Both the position numbers and the translations under genes were made by a program. From positions 67,148,453-67,212,452 of the forward strand of contig CM049311.1 of NCBI GenBank assembly GCA_026874595.1: a DNA stretch of 64,000 nt, in the 5' to 3' direction. This DNA is from Sipunculus nudus. Its lineage: Eukaryota; Annelida; Sipuncula; Golfingiida; Sipunculidae. Numbering within the stretch: position 1 is the stretch's first letter; each line of letters begins with the position of its first letter. The notes beneath the pieces were generated by a model. It saw only the letters and a program-made list of their open reading frames with translations, did no database searches and was not told the origin of the DNA. Below, piece after piece: positions 49,381-63,555 of the stretch.

Positions 49381-50499
49381 ATTTATTTATATATTCAGAG
49401 ATTACACTGCTCTGAAAAAAATTTGATACCTCACCCGCACCCCAAACATTTTTTGTGAATTTAGAAACTGAATATAGTTATCACGCTTAACAATAAATTA
49501 ATCAAGCATACAAATAGAAGTAAAACCCCAAATTAAAACATAACACTCGGGAGGCTATCAGCTAACAATCCAAAACATACTTTATTGCCACTTCTCCGAC
49601 CCTAGTCCTCCCCTCTGTATTCTAGGACTGGACCATTCTTCAATAATTATTTCGAAGTATCCAGTGTGCATGTCTCCATTATTAACCTCAGTAATCTATT
49701 AAATTATGAAATCCTAATTGAAGCACATAAAGCCATAGATTTCCTCTTTAAGACAGTGCGGATTCTTAAAGCAAAGAGTCAATAAGAAGTTCTCCTTTCC
49801 GCTTCTAGAGAGAAAGAAATCAATCAACGAATCTTGGTTAATTTTTTAAAAAATATATACATTTATCTAGGATTCCTCAGGAGGCCAGGAATTCTCAAAA
49901 TTGATTACGAAACAAAATGGCTCTTGGATTTGCAGCACTAAAGTAATGGTTTACTAAATTCAAAGTGACGCTTAGCTAATTCTAAATTTAACCGTTATAA
50001 AGTCTATATGATGACCGCAGTCTTTTCTGCTTACTAGTGTGGGGTGAATGGTTGCTTACTTTGGCTGAAGTTATTCATCCTATGCGTTTTAATCTGTGCA
50101 TGCGAAAAAAGACAAGTAAACAAACTACTGAAAAAAAGAAGACATCAGTTATGCTATCTCTTGGGAATCTGCAGGATCGGTGATCTTTGGAACTAGGCTA
50201 CAGTCTGTTTCATCTATAAAAATGATAGTAAGTGTTTAACTAACGGCAGTGATGGACCATTATGTTTACTCCTGCTATAAATAATAAAATATTAAATTCA
50301 GACGTTTGCATTTTGTACTTAACGATTTTCTGGATGCCTGTTACTCAAATGATGGTGCTGGATTGTGTTATTGAACAATGAATTTTATATAATATTTATT
50401 AAACCTCGTGTAACCAACACCCACCTTTTGTCTGTTACAAGGCGTCCTTTACCCCATCAACTAAATAAAAATGCCGTAACAGATTATATAGACAAATCT

Positions 50500-50655
50500 T
50501 ATGCATGACGGGGGGTTTGAAGACCCCCCCCCCCCCCCGCTCTCAACCAACGACCTTTTTTGAGACATTTTTATGCATGACAACCGTTGACCCCTCCCTG
50601 CAAATATCATTGATCCGCGCCCCCTCCCTGCAAAAATCCTGGATCCACGCCTGCT
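50500..50655 (+). repeat. Short direct repeats around a poly-C run
   Basis: TTATGCATGAC occurs twice, and CCCCTCCCTGCAAAxAT followed by TGATCCGCGC or GGATCCACGC occurs twice, next to a 15-base poly-C. A small degenerate repeat unit. Confidence 0.55.
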
Positions 50656-52134
50656 AAATGACCGATGAGCGCCTTTCGACTCATATATTTTGATTTAACT
50701 GAAAACAAGTGTAAGATTCGCCGTTTCCAAGGGCATGTTCAGTGCGCATGCCTGATCTGTCGTCCGCAAAGTTCCGTTCAGCTTCCCTGGCAACGCGGGC
50801 GTATTCAATTGCAAACAAGTATAGTTTTACAATGTAGCGCTTCAGTTTAAAGGATCGTCGTTTACGGTAAGAAAGAAGGACAGAAAAGCTGAATATGAAG
50901 TAAAAACCTCTGAAACACCAATACAGGTATTTCCCTCACTTTACAAAGGGGATTCTTAACTATTACTGTTTTTATTATAATCAATTCAGTTTAACTCAAG
51001 GAAGCTAAACACTTATCCGATGGTCTATCCTTTAAAACAATGTTTTTCCAAGACTAAATATAAGTTCAGGTCAAATAACCAATTCTGATTATAATTTTAA
51101 AATCAGTTGTTTCATTCGTTTCATTTAGTTTATGCTAACTTACGATAACAATATAAAGAGGCAAACCGACTCTTTTAAAATGACTCATATCTGACAATTA
51201 TGATAAAATAATTTCCATAGAAGTAGAGAACAGTCACCAACGCAGTATCCATTTGATAGGAAGGACATGAATAAAGAAAGTAAATGCATGACTTCTCTAT
51301 ATTTTTGGTGTGTTCATTTTGTCCGAAATATAAAAAAAAACATGACTCCATTATCAATCCATACATTTTTATTGTAACGTTGGTACAAAGAGTAAATTCG
51401 AATTGCTTTGGTCTGACAAATTGTCCCTGTGTCAGTGTCAACATTACCAGCACAGTGATTCCACGCATACTAGTGCACCCGATGTCAAGCCGGTTCAAAC
51501 AAAGCACTCCCTGATCTAGTTGACAGGATTTATCATCCAGTAGTCCCTGCCATTAATTTCAGACACGTCTGGTTCAGCTAGGAAGTCCCTGGAGAGACGA
51601 CCCTCGGAGCACGGAGGCTCACGTGTACCATCTGTCTACTATACCCGCTATGGTAAAGGCTCTTTGGTTAATGAAAATTTCACGAGAAAACCTAAAATAT
51701 GCATCAGTGTTGTTCAGAGGTGTATATCACCCCCAATGACAGGTAATGACTTATGTGTGCAATATGTCGCCGGGAGATCCAGTCGTGCGTCAGTGGTAAA
51801 TGGCGAATAATGTCGTATGTCAATGGCTCCACGGACTTATACCTGAGTGTAATGGCGCAAAAATCTTTGTGACAGCTCTGAGTCCTGCGAGTCAAGTCCT
51901 AGGCTGTCACGGGTAAAATAAGACTCGTCACTGAAGTATTTCTTTATTCTCGCCACTGTCGGTCCTGAGTTCAGAAGTATTATAAAAAATAACCAAAATA
52001 GATACTCCCCAGGATCAGCTATATATTAAAGCATTTTTACATTCAATGATGCTCCGAACGCTAATGCCTTTTTTTATAAAATTAGACTTACTTCAGTAAG
52101 TGTTTACCACTGCAAAATGCATATTTTCCCGTCA

Positions 52135-52730
52135 GTTTGTTAGGGTAAACCGGTATTTGATACCGTATTCAGGGTGAACACGGCTTTACAAACGTTATTC
52201 GAGCCTTTATTGGAAACGTTTAAATTGTGTACACGAGAAGTGAATCCAACACCTTACAGAACACTCTATTGAATACGCTGTTCCTAGTGCAGTGTGGACG
52301 TCAAGTGTATCGAATATAATATGAGGAATACTGCATTTCGGAAACGCTATTCGATACGCCTGTAGTGACAAAATAGCTGAACTGGATTCGGTTTCGGACA
52401 CGGTTTTACTCCACCCTAATGCACTTTCTGTACACATTACATAAGATTACATTTATGTGTAGATCGCAGAACGCGGTTTCGATACCGTAATTATGAATAC
52501 CATATTAGCGGAAGTGCAGGGTGAACACCATTAGAGGTAGAATGCCCGTTAAGGAATGAACACGCTGCAGTAAAATATTTTTTGAAAATATAGACACTTG
52601 TGGCCAGTGTTTACAAGAGAAAGGAATCAAATACCTTATTCAGCGCTAAAAAAAAAACATTTTCTGTGCAGTCTTAAGACTGGGGAAACAGTATTCGACA
52701 AGCTGGTAGGGTGAAAACGGTTATTTCAAC
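52135..52730. repeat. Region dense in AGGGTGAACACGG and TATTCGATACG motifs
   Basis: AGGGT(G)AA(C/A)(A)CGG occurs near 52144, 52170, 52521 and 52708, and in inverse near 52405. ATTCGATAC-like words occur at least seven times in both orientations. Probably nested or decayed miniature inverted-repeat elements; no boundaries could be set. Confidence 0.4.
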
Positions 52731-53424
52731 TTGCAAGCACGTAATAAGTTATAAAAGCTCGGAACGTATGTAGTCGTCGCAGTAGAATTTTACAACGACT
52801 CAAAGCCGGTCGGTCGTTATTTAAAATATCCAAAAAGCGGTGATATTTTTCAAGGTCGGCCCATTACCAGCTGTTAGCCCTCTGCAAAGCTAAGGGGAAG
52901 GTTGTGGCCCATAGAAGTGAATCACTCACAAAGGAGTGAGTCTTTGTGGGGTTCCTTGGAGTTATGACAAAAAGACGGGGATGATAACACATCCAGGAAC
53001 CGCAGGTGCTATAGACATCAAGCCTTGGTGACAGCAAGACATAAACAAAATGACAAGAAGCGAATGCTACCGCCCTGTCACGTAGTACCACACCGAAAAT
53101 GGAACTCTGGATCATGGTTAGGCTATGGAGAGGTTTAGATTAGACGGGATCAAAACTGATGGCGGTTCCCTCCAACAAAAGTTAAAAAAACATGACTTTG
53201 TCGTACCTCTGGTCTTGCTGTTTTAAGAACGATTGACGAAACGATTAGATTTATAACGTATTCAAAAAGTCTGTTTAACATCATAAAACTGCGACAGAAC
53301 AAATAATCCATTAATTGTAAAGTAGTGCATGTTTTATAAACTTTTTGCGTTAGTTTATTTTATTTATTTATTTATTTATTTTTTACACTATATTCTTGAT
53401 ACGTGTCATAATGAACAGAGGAAA

Positions 53425-53505
53425 GACGAGATAAAGCAGCGTGTTAGGACAAGATCAAGCAGCGTGTTAAGACGAGATAAAGCAGTGTGTTAAGACAGTG
53501 TTAAA
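53425..53505 (+). repeat. 23-bp minisatellite, about three and a half units
   Basis: GACGAGATAAAGCAGCGTGTTAA-type units occur three times and then as a shortened GACAGTGTTAA. A looser GAGATCTAAA repeat follows near 53715-53790. Confidence 0.8.
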
Positions 53506-54259
53506 CTCCTGGTTTATATGACATATAATAAGTACTCGCGTGCACTAGACGTCATATATATAAAAGACGTTTATATAAGTTATTTCTAAACAGAAACTGA
53601 AGAAAAGTTGAATTGATTGACTACTAAACCATGTTTCTTGAAGTTCCTGATCTCTCCCGAAGACGATACTCCATAAATCATTTATTGGATGTCTGAATGA
53701 GGTATGAGAGAGATCTAATACATTAGACATGAGATCTAAAACACCTGAGATCTAAAACTACAAACATACCTCCAAAACTACGTGAGATTTAAATAAACTA
53801 AAACCGTTTAAATTTAAAACAGAGAAACAGCTTACCTTTGTCATAACTGTCCTTTGACACTATGAAATTTATAAGTATTTCATTCAACTTTGACTTAAAT
53901 AAATTAAATAAAGTTATCTAAGAGATTTAGAATATGCAAACTGTTATCTCAACGCTAAGAGAATAAGATTGGAATTAAAATTGAAATTTTATATATGACG
54001 GAGACATTAAAGAAAGGTAGGAGAGTAAAATGTGGCCTGTGAGGATAAATGCTGTAGCTCTGCAGTATGCTATATATGAGAAAGAAGAAAGAGCGAGAAC
54101 CCTAAAAAGGAGAAGTATTAATCTTTTGATGGCCAGGACATGAGAAACACGGAGTCCCCTCAACAACTTCGCACTGTGTGCTCCACCGATGTAGCGCCAT
54201 TGATTTTATGCTCTGGTAGCCAAGTATCGAATTATGTATAATTTACTTATGTGATGGGG

Positions 54260-54480
54260 CATGAGGCGAGAGCTCTTCTTGTATTACCAAATGCGCCTTT
54301 TGAAAGTGGGGTCTGGCTATGATATCGGCCTGATCTGGGCCTGCCTTCCGTCAGGAAGAGTGGCGGACAGGAAACGGCTCCGGCACGTGCTGGCCTGAAG
54401 AATGTCAGAGATGGCGTCAAAGACCACCGGGCTCGGCGATTAAGTACATCGCTTTTACACGAAGGTGCCTTGGCTTCTTC
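54260..54480 (+). other. GC-rich island with a 45-codon frame
   Basis: ATG at 54262 starts MRRELFLYYQ and runs 45 codons to TGA, with GC-rich codons and a basic RKRLRH near the end. AATAAA follows near 54516. A pyrimidine-rich acceptor-like TTCTTTCCGTCAG ends at 54497. The microprotein is unlike anything I know; a conserved non-coding element is at least as likely. Confidence 0.2.
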
Positions 54481-54886
54481 GTTTTCTTTCCGTCAGTTAT
54501 TGATTATTTTTGTAAAGAATAAATCGATAGTATGTAGGTGGCGCTGTCTGCTGAATCATGTGGATGAAGGCCCCCGAATAAAACAATAAATGCTGCAAGT
54601 AAACTTATAGATTTTCACAAATTTATAACCCAAAAACAAAATATATCAGAAATTTCCCGTGATATAAATTGTCAGAGTTAGTGATACAAATTTTGAAGTG
54701 ACGTATCTCTTCACGTTTTAACCTAGAACATCTTCCTGCTAACTGACCGACTTGGAGGCGAAAATGTCAACCTGTTTCAAACAAGAAAATCGATACACTA
54801 CGGTCAGATAGCTCATTAAGAAAAGATAAGAGAATATATATTGTATTAATTCCAAGCTTGGAAATAACATTGTATCCGCACAATAT

Positions 54887-54933
54887 ATAAAAAAAATAAT
54901 TGTGATAAGATCATTCACAATTATTTTTTTTAT
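54887..54933. repeat. Perfect 19-bp hairpin
   Basis: Arms 54887-54905 and 54915-54933 are exact inverted complements (ATAAAAAAAATAATTGTGA and its complement) with a 9-base loop. It could be the core of a small inverted-repeat element. It is too AT-rich and short-looped for a convincing microRNA. Confidence 0.8.
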
Positions 54934-55351
54934 CTCATCGTGATTTGAAATTCCTGTGGTTACATGTAGTTATATTTGTGAAAGACAGAACCCATCGTTT
55001 TTCTCCTGCTGAAACTATAGGATACCGGGAAGTTTGGCCAAACACCGATCTTTCGCGGCTCCATATTAAACTTGTTTCCAATTTGTATGTCTCTAAATTA
55101 AAATTAGTTCTATTCATGTAACCATTAATTAAATTTGTAGTGTATAATATGTGACAAATCTGATTTAGAATATACAAACAACAGAATTCATTTCAATATA
55201 TATTTACTTAATAGTATATCAGATTATGTATTTAAATTTGATATGACTTATTCACTTGTATTAGGAAAAATTATTATCAGCAAAGGCCAACCGTTACATA
55301 TGATAGCGTGCCTAAATGAGGTTATATTTTAACCCTTGTCAGTCTGCTTAC

Positions 55352-55877
55352 CTCTTTTCTTTCTCTGTCTGCTTAAACATGACAGATTTGATACAATGTT
55401 GGGGCTGACCTGACCCAGATATGAATAAAGATATATTGTCTGATTTTTGTTTACACGATGTCTGGGATGCATCTTAACTGTACTATCTTCACAGCACGAG
55501 CTCTTAACAACGACTTGTTTGTGGGGTTTATAGGGTAATCTCGATAAACATGCAGCCTCAGCGGAGGAATGCGCTTTCCAAGTGTTATCTATTTTATAAA
55601 TCAGTCTGCCTGGAAATTCCTTTGCTAAAACACTTCGGCCTTTGACTAAATGCTGTGAACTTATAGGGGGTCTATTGTAAGAGAATGAATAATTAGTTAT
55701 TGAAGAATGTGTATTTTTAGAGAGATTTTTCTTATCAAAACTTAAAACAGAATGGTGGATTCTGAATGGACAGAGACCACAAAACTTGACAAAAAAGAGG
55801 ATGGCATTCTTGATCGAGAGCAAGTCTGACAGATCGCTGGTAAAGAGCCTTCCACGAATGTGTTGCACTCGCGACAT
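55352..55877 (-). CDS. Hypothetical frame ending at a splice donor
   Basis: ATG at 55877 opens 182 codons, the second longest frame in the window after the neuropeptide exon. It crosses a good donor (AAAAGAG|GTAAGC) at 55352 after about 175 codons. The residues are mixed, with basic stretches (RQRKKR at the donor) and no clear signal peptide, transmembrane segment or known motif. In DNA this AT-rich a frame of this length is somewhat unusual but not decisive. A short piece resembles the minus strand near 1489-1529. No family recognised. Confidence 0.18.
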
Positions 55878-56819
55878 GAATATAACTTAATGTTCTGTGC
55901 CCACGACACGTGAAAGATCCATGTTGACAGCATTTCTGCCTGTCTTAATGGTATAATATAAAGAGTAATGCGTTGTGTGAAGTGCCTGTTTTGTCCTACA
56001 CGGCTTTTTATTGTTTTCCCAAGCACAATGCTGATCTCGTTTTAGATTACGAAATAGCCGTTCAAAACGGCGAAGTGTATGGTAAATGCCGATAATCTTG
56101 CCGTACACCGGTGGTTAAGGTTTAGCATACAAGCTCCAAAGTCACAGCAAATATGTCAGATACATGGTTTTCTAGCGGAGATAAATAGAATAAGACACCT
56201 TTGATAGGTATGTTTAATCCTCACTACAAGTCGGGAATAATCTTTTAAATAAGAAATCTGAATAAACAAAGGAACCACGGTCAGAGAAATAAAGACAAAC
56301 TTGTTTGCGTTCATTTCTCTATTTGTGAAATAGCCAAGTGAAACGGCGAAGTCAGAAGTGCCCCGGGGCGTGCAGAAATCAGTAACAAGACCTAATTTCC
56401 CCGGGGGCCAAAACGCATAATAACTGACCATATATACCTAAACAGTGGTGACTAACGGGGACCTGCTGACCGAGGCAAACTAGTATTAGCTAACTGGATA
56501 ATGGCGTAGCCAGTTCAAATAGCTTGTTTAACACAATGGCCTGGCATTGATTTGGGCTTTCTCGTCGGCCAGGGCCAGCTTTATACAAGTCATCATCAAG
56601 GTCCTTTTGTTTATCAGTTCATCACTTTCTGTATATCTATGCATTAACGCAGTAAGAGTATTAGGTATGTTGGTAAATGTACATGGGACTTATAATTTGC
56701 CACGTTAATTATGGAAATTCGTTATGACGTTATATTTTTTTCATAGTGTTTAACCGTACATACTACTACTATTGTCTCTTTGATCGAATTGTCTCTTTTA
56801 TACTCATTTAAAATTTAAA

Positions 56820-56830
56820 CTATCACACAT

Positions 56831-56899
<69 letters not shown>
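56820..56899. repeat. (CA)n then (TA)n microsatellite
   Basis: CA 56826-56848 then TA 56849-56899. Confidence 0.95.
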
Positions 56900-56902
<3 letters not shown>

Positions 56903-57867
56903 TACTGTATACAGCTGATAAATATTGCTTGTGGGGTGTTGTTTTGTAGGACGCACCGAATGAAAAGGCGATATACCCAATTTAAATCCATTCATAGTTG
57001 TTTACATTCAAGCCCCTTTACATTTTAGATTCTTTTTTATCTGTATTTCTTGTGTTCAATGTGGCCCCTTGACTCCCATTGACCATGTGTTTGATAAGAT
57101 ATTTTGTTTATAGAAAAAAAACGAAAATATATAAACAATAATATTTATTTCCGGGATGAGGTGTATGAAATAGGGTGTTTTCGTTTGCAAGATTAGAGCT
57201 CCGACCAGGCGCAGAGATAGCTCAATCATCCTATTAATCTGATAATAATCACGTCATTTCAACGCGGACCAGAAGGACAGTGACAGCCATTTGTGAGACA
57301 TGATATATGAAGCATTAATTCGAACGCTTCACTTGATAATATTCCCCACTCCGCCATCGGCTTGTGTCCTTAAAGTTCTTATGTTCAAATATCTTATTCT
57401 ATGACAGATTCTATTAAGCTGGTCCCTCCATCCAGACGGTAACATTCTTCATTCAATAATTTATCAGAATAGAAGGTGATACGGAAGATGAGGTGTGGAT
57501 GTCAAAGCTGCGGACAGAACACAGCATTAATTTAAGATCATTGTTCAATTACTGGAATAATAGTGTGTATGTCTGTATATATGTATATAATATGGGCATA
57601 TATGTATACAGACGTATTGGTCATTTTTCAGCGTGTGTAGGTAGTTAAAGGATGTAAAACAGGATTTTTCGAACATAAATGTCTTTACTGTTTATATTTT
57701 TACAATTTTAAGAACAAAAAATTACTCACATTTAAAGGAAATAGCTATTCACGATCCATGTAATCGTTGTGTAACATGCCGTTTTTTAGATAAAGGATGT
57801 CATGGGATCAATTTCCATTCGAAGTGAACTGACTTTTTTGTGTATTCGTGTTCCATCTCTCAAGCAT

Positions 57868-57973
<106 letters not shown>

Positions 57974-60900
57974 TTGTGAACAAAGTTCTCTGCTGAATCC
58001 CTCTGGGCACTGCTTCTACCAGTTCAATGATAATCCTATTTCTTGAAGGATTAATCTCTTTTCTTATTGAAAATTTCTTTTATGAAAAATACCAAAGCCA
58101 TTGAAATGAATATCCTGCCAACATGACTTATCTTTCTTCAAGATAATGTGATCTTTCCTTGAGTTTAATGTACCACTAATGCACATAAGCGGGACCACTA
58201 ATGGAACAGTGACTAGATATCTCATTTAAATAGTTTCTTCAAAGACATGTTCATTGCGTGAAAATATGGGAGTATATAAAATATGTATTCACTGAAATTC
58301 TAATTGATTAGAAGATACGTTTCTTCCTTTTGGTTGTTTTTCTGTATTCGGAATATCACAATAATTATAGATTTTACTGTAATGAAATATTGTTGAGAGA
58401 TTGGGTTTCATGTCTCCGCGTGTCTTGAGGCCCGAAAGAAAGCTCGGATATGACCAGTACCCGATGGGGTTTAAAGAAACATTGAGAAATAAACCTGTCA
58501 GGGTACGCTAAGGGCGCGGGAATACAAAAGTTTTTTTTGGTAAAGGGAAGCGTATCATCAAAGAATACAGTGGATTAACATTTTTTAGGGACCGCCTAAA
58601 TCCAAAAATTTTTGTAGGATAATACTTTGACACTATTTTTCAACCTGCCTGCACCAGATAAATTTTCAGATTAGTGGATAAAACATTGCACTGTGTACAG
58701 TAAAACCCCAACCACTCATAGTTACACATCAAGGATCAGCTGATATCAAAATGGAACTTCATGTTTTATGTTTCCTCAGATTTTTATTTTCAACTGAGAT
58801 CATGTTTTCGATCTAAACTTCTGGCAAAAAAAGAACATTATAAAAGATATGCGTCTGTAAATTCTGATATATGCAGGATACATTTCAGTTTTACGTCATA
58901 TCCCGAAGTGGACATTTCGTGGGCCACAGGAAACTTATCGGCGAAGCATAGGAATACGTAAAATATTGGACATATCAACCAGATGTACGTTAAGAGACGT
59001 TACATACATCTTCACTTGGAATAATATAAAGTATTCTGACTTTTAACATATAAGATATGACAATAGATATGACAATGTAAAAGCAATGCCATGGAAGATA
59101 AGCCGAGATGGTGGGCTGGCACGTTAAGAAATATCACATACATCTTCATTTGAACTTTGAACATAATTTGCCGTGTTAGTTTTTAATTTTTAAAAATTCT
59201 ATCATCGCCATTATTGGAGATAGGAATTGCTGCCAAGTCCGTATGTTTTTGTTTGTGTCTGTTAATAAAACTTAGTTAATGACTATACGCAAAACAAGTG
59301 CATACAGAAGGTTTACAACTTTGTTTGCAATTTTGTAGCCAGAAAAATAAAAATTGCATCGAATTAAACAGAATGTCCTTTGCTCTTTAATTTCCATTTA
59401 TTGTTCATAAAAAGGTTACCAATTTAGAATTGTAAAGGTAAATTAGCCCCAATCTTGAGCCGGAAGAACTAAAATGTTGTACCGACATATTCGCTACGAC
59501 GACTGTGACCCTTCTTATTATTACAATGGACAATATATCAGGGGACTTGATGTATGTCGTGGGTTCCTCTGAGAATCATCAAAAGAGAACCATGGATCCG
59601 TTTTTGTTTTATTCTTACTAAATGCATGGCATCCGAAAAAGAAAACCCGCTTTCTGCTTTGAAATATCAGAGGAACAGAGTACTGCGCTGACTTAAGAAC
59701 CAATGTTACTACATGTGTCCTCTTTTGAAAATAATAAATTCCATGTGACATCATTAAAATCTTGACACAATGTTTTTTCCATCAATCATCAACTTTTTCT
59801 CTCGCTCACCGTTCGTCAGGACCGGTTCTACATCATTTACCATTTAAAGGCCCGTTAGAAACTAATCACATGATCGTTATCACGTGTCATTGGAACATTA
59901 TTCAGTCGAGGCGCTACGCACAAAGCCAAGTGAGCTTTGCGAGAATAAAGCCCTTGAGACACCGGTCCATTAATCAGCCATGTACACCCGTTGTCCGATT
60001 CCTGTTACCGAAGTTTTAAAGAATGGAAGCCGATAAAATCAGATAAATACCATATGGTCTCTTATTGGAGAAAGAATACGCAGTATATGTAATAATTCTA
60101 AAATTATACGCGTCGCAGGGTAATAGAATCGTCTCAGATTTTTCTTGTAGGTAAAGGATGAAAAGAAATACTCGATGGAGGTTTCAAAAGTAGTCACGTA
60201 CGTATTCATGACGTCATGAAAATTGTATATGATCAGTCGGGAGGGGACAGAGTGTCAATGATGATGCCACCATCAAATTTTAAAAAAGCTGAAATAGGTT
60301 TTCTAAGGTTATAATAGAATGCTGTCACATCATGGAATATTATAAAACTTTCAATCAAGGTTTTTTTTTCTTTTATGTCGTAATATTTATGACAAATAAT
60401 AGAATAGCCAGTGTTTCGTATACGCTGATCAAATATATTTTCCACATGTGTTGTTTCCAAATCTAAAATAAGATTATGCAAATAAGTTTAGTCATTTTTT
60501 AGATAAATTTAGAAGCTGTCCCAAGCACAGACAATTTCTTCTTGCGGTAAAAGCAGTGGATATCAACTAAACAAAACCTGCTTCAAGTAATTTTACCCAG
60601 GGGAACGGCGAGACCCTACCATTCCGCATCTATGTTTTAGTTTTTGGCTTTCTGGATTCTTAATATGATAGGCTGTGTCGTTGCTTGAGTTATAGACGCC
60701 AGTGTAATAAATCTGAACCCAACTGAAGACGTGTAAACTGTCTAGTTAACGCCACCTCGAAAAAACGTCCATCATTTGTCGCGAGCCACCATGGCGTCTG
60801 GCATGGGGCTAGCATCGATGTCGTCCCTGCGTCCTGCACTCAAAAGGATAATCTAATCACTTTAAAACTCCATTGGGATTTACTGCTTCATTCTGCTTAG

Positions 60901-63508
60901 TGTCATTGTTTCTGTAAGATAGAGCTAAATAAAACTGACAATATCCTCTGCATTGTAATGTGAAAGGATAGCCATAACCATAGGAGATCATATAACTTGC
61001 ATGTGTTCTGCAACACAAACTTTTCACACATATATCATAATGAGTAACGAAAGTAAAGTGTGCAGTGTTTAATTCGTCCCAAAAGTATCTCAGCCTTTAT
61101 TTATGTCACAAACACATTCTCATGTACTTAAACTAATCACAATATCTTATAATTGCATCTGTTGTAACAAAACCGTTTTCGTGCTCTTTTGTTAAGAAGA
61201 GATATTGGTTCAAACGTTTCTTGGTGCATTTCACTCTTCAGAATAGTTGTAATCAGTATCGTTAAATACGTCAAAATAACTCTTAGAAACGTCTAGTTTG
61301 GTCACTGTGTTATATTTAAAACATAAAACATAAAAAATTTGCATATATCTGAAGGAGCCAAGTAATTAATTTTTTCTTCTCAATTCGATGAGTGCAACGA
61401 ACTATAGAAACGGCGTTCACTTGACTGACTGCAAAGTAATCATTATACTTTGAAAGAAACAGCAAATATATTACCAGGGTGACAAACTACACTCGGAAAC
61501 CTGTGTTATTGATATTAATTCCATACCACATGGTTTAATTTATTTGGCGTTGTTTAATTTAGAGCTTCTGGCTCCAGAGACGGTTTATCTGAAATATAAA
61601 TTATATATTTACGCCCGATCAGTTCGAGCTCCTCATTTCTATTGTATATTTATCAGTATGTATTTCTGTAAAATCTTTTTACCTTTTGACACATGTTTCT
61701 TCTGTGAGACAAACGAATTAATCTGTTACACCTACGTAACCCGGGAGTTATCAATACTGATACCGTCGCTGACACGGGTTTTCCGGTGTAGTTACAATTA
61801 ATCCGGTCGCCGCTTCCGTTAGACAGACTTTAAGACCGATGACGCGGACGGCCGACCACCAAAGCGGCTCTGTTTTACTCTGAAACTTTTTCATAAATAT
61901 TACACTTATTTTGGAGACAAACGTGATTTATCAAATCCTGCCCGGTCATGGTATGTAGCGGTATTATCTTTTCACTCTATGAGCAACATTGACGCTGAAT
62001 GGACCAACCATGAATATCAACGCCTGATAACATTCCACATCTATCGACGAGAATTTATCACAGTTTAGCGTGTCCTCATTTGAGTTCAAATTAAGATACG
62101 TGACTAGTGTTAGCATGCCAAACCTTACTATTCTACAGGCGTTGTGTGTTTTACCTCTGATTCTACAATGAGAAGAGTGTCTGCCGTTTGCCTTTACATT
62201 TATCATCAAATTTTATTATAAATGACAAATTATTTAGGTATGTGCGAGTATATACAGCTGCGGGTTCGAAACACAGGCATACAGGTTTTGAATATGGCAC
62301 TGGTGTGCATATTAACATTCAGAGTAAGCACCTTCGTGCACTGCTACCACCTATTATTTCCATTTTATGTATACATGTGTTATCGGTATATATATACCCT
62401 AATTCTTACAAGAAAGTATAAAGAAATATAAAAGAACAAGGTTTGCGCTTTTTTCAAACTATTTGCTTTATTAATATTTGTGCTATTTGTTTTATTAGTA
62501 TTATTATTATAATTATTATTTTTTATCATCATATCAACATTTTAAGCGTTTTATCTTTAAAACACTTTAGCAATCAGCAAATATCGTATTCTATCAGCTG
62601 CAATTTTTTTTCTTCCAAAACTACAGCCATACAACGAAAATGAGCAAACAACAACATAGGGTTCGATATGTTTTGAAACTATTTTATGGTTGCATTGACT
62701 TTAAATTAAAGCTATTTAAGTAATATTTAATACAGCAAATTAAAACTTTGAATATCATTGAAATTACTGGTATTTAATTGGAAGCGCACAGTGACTCTAT
62801 GTTGCGTTTGTAATTAGAAAACCGAACTCTGAAAGTTCAATCTGACACCACGCAGCGGGTGTTGATTTCAGCTTTACTGTTACGTCACCTTGTATATTTC
62901 ACAATGGCATAATTACTCATGGCCTTTGTAATTTTATAAAAAGAACCTTGTGTTACTTACGTTTTTACGAAGAGAAAGCCAAGTAAATCGTGGATTTAAA
63001 TTGAGGCATGTTCTTAATCTTTGTCCGTGAATAACTTAATAGATAATGAATCCGTTATCAGCTGTTGTACGGACGTTCAATCAAGGATCCTTTATATATT
63101 TATCGTTGTTCCTACGCAATAGATTTAAACATCTTCCAACAGTTTTTCCGCAGTCCTTTTAAGCCGACATTGTACATGTGAACATCCACAGAAATTTATG
63201 TTGATGTGCTTACTTATTAACCAACAACGGTAAAGCTATTTCAAAGAATGTTTATTTAAATCACTTTTTTTGTGATCACTGGCTTCAATGTAAATCTTAA
63301 TGTTCTAACATTTAAATCTATCGCTTGTATTATCGACAAGCTTGTATTAAAAAATCACAGACTACAGTTGTTTTGATATCATGATTTCATTAGTAAGTAA
63401 AATAAAATCAATATTATATCTTACAACTTTTTAATATATTATATAAAATATATATATTCATATAAATTTATATACATTTATCAAGAGACAAACATTGTAT
63501 TTTGAATT

Positions 63509-63555
<47 letters not shown>

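Larger units (their letters stand above)
41531..52134. other. No gene seen
   Basis: Microsatellites, a 21-bp minisatellite, palindromic sites and short frames. The plus frame at 42661-42936 has an ATG and five Cys but no motif or splice context. Confidence 0.55.
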
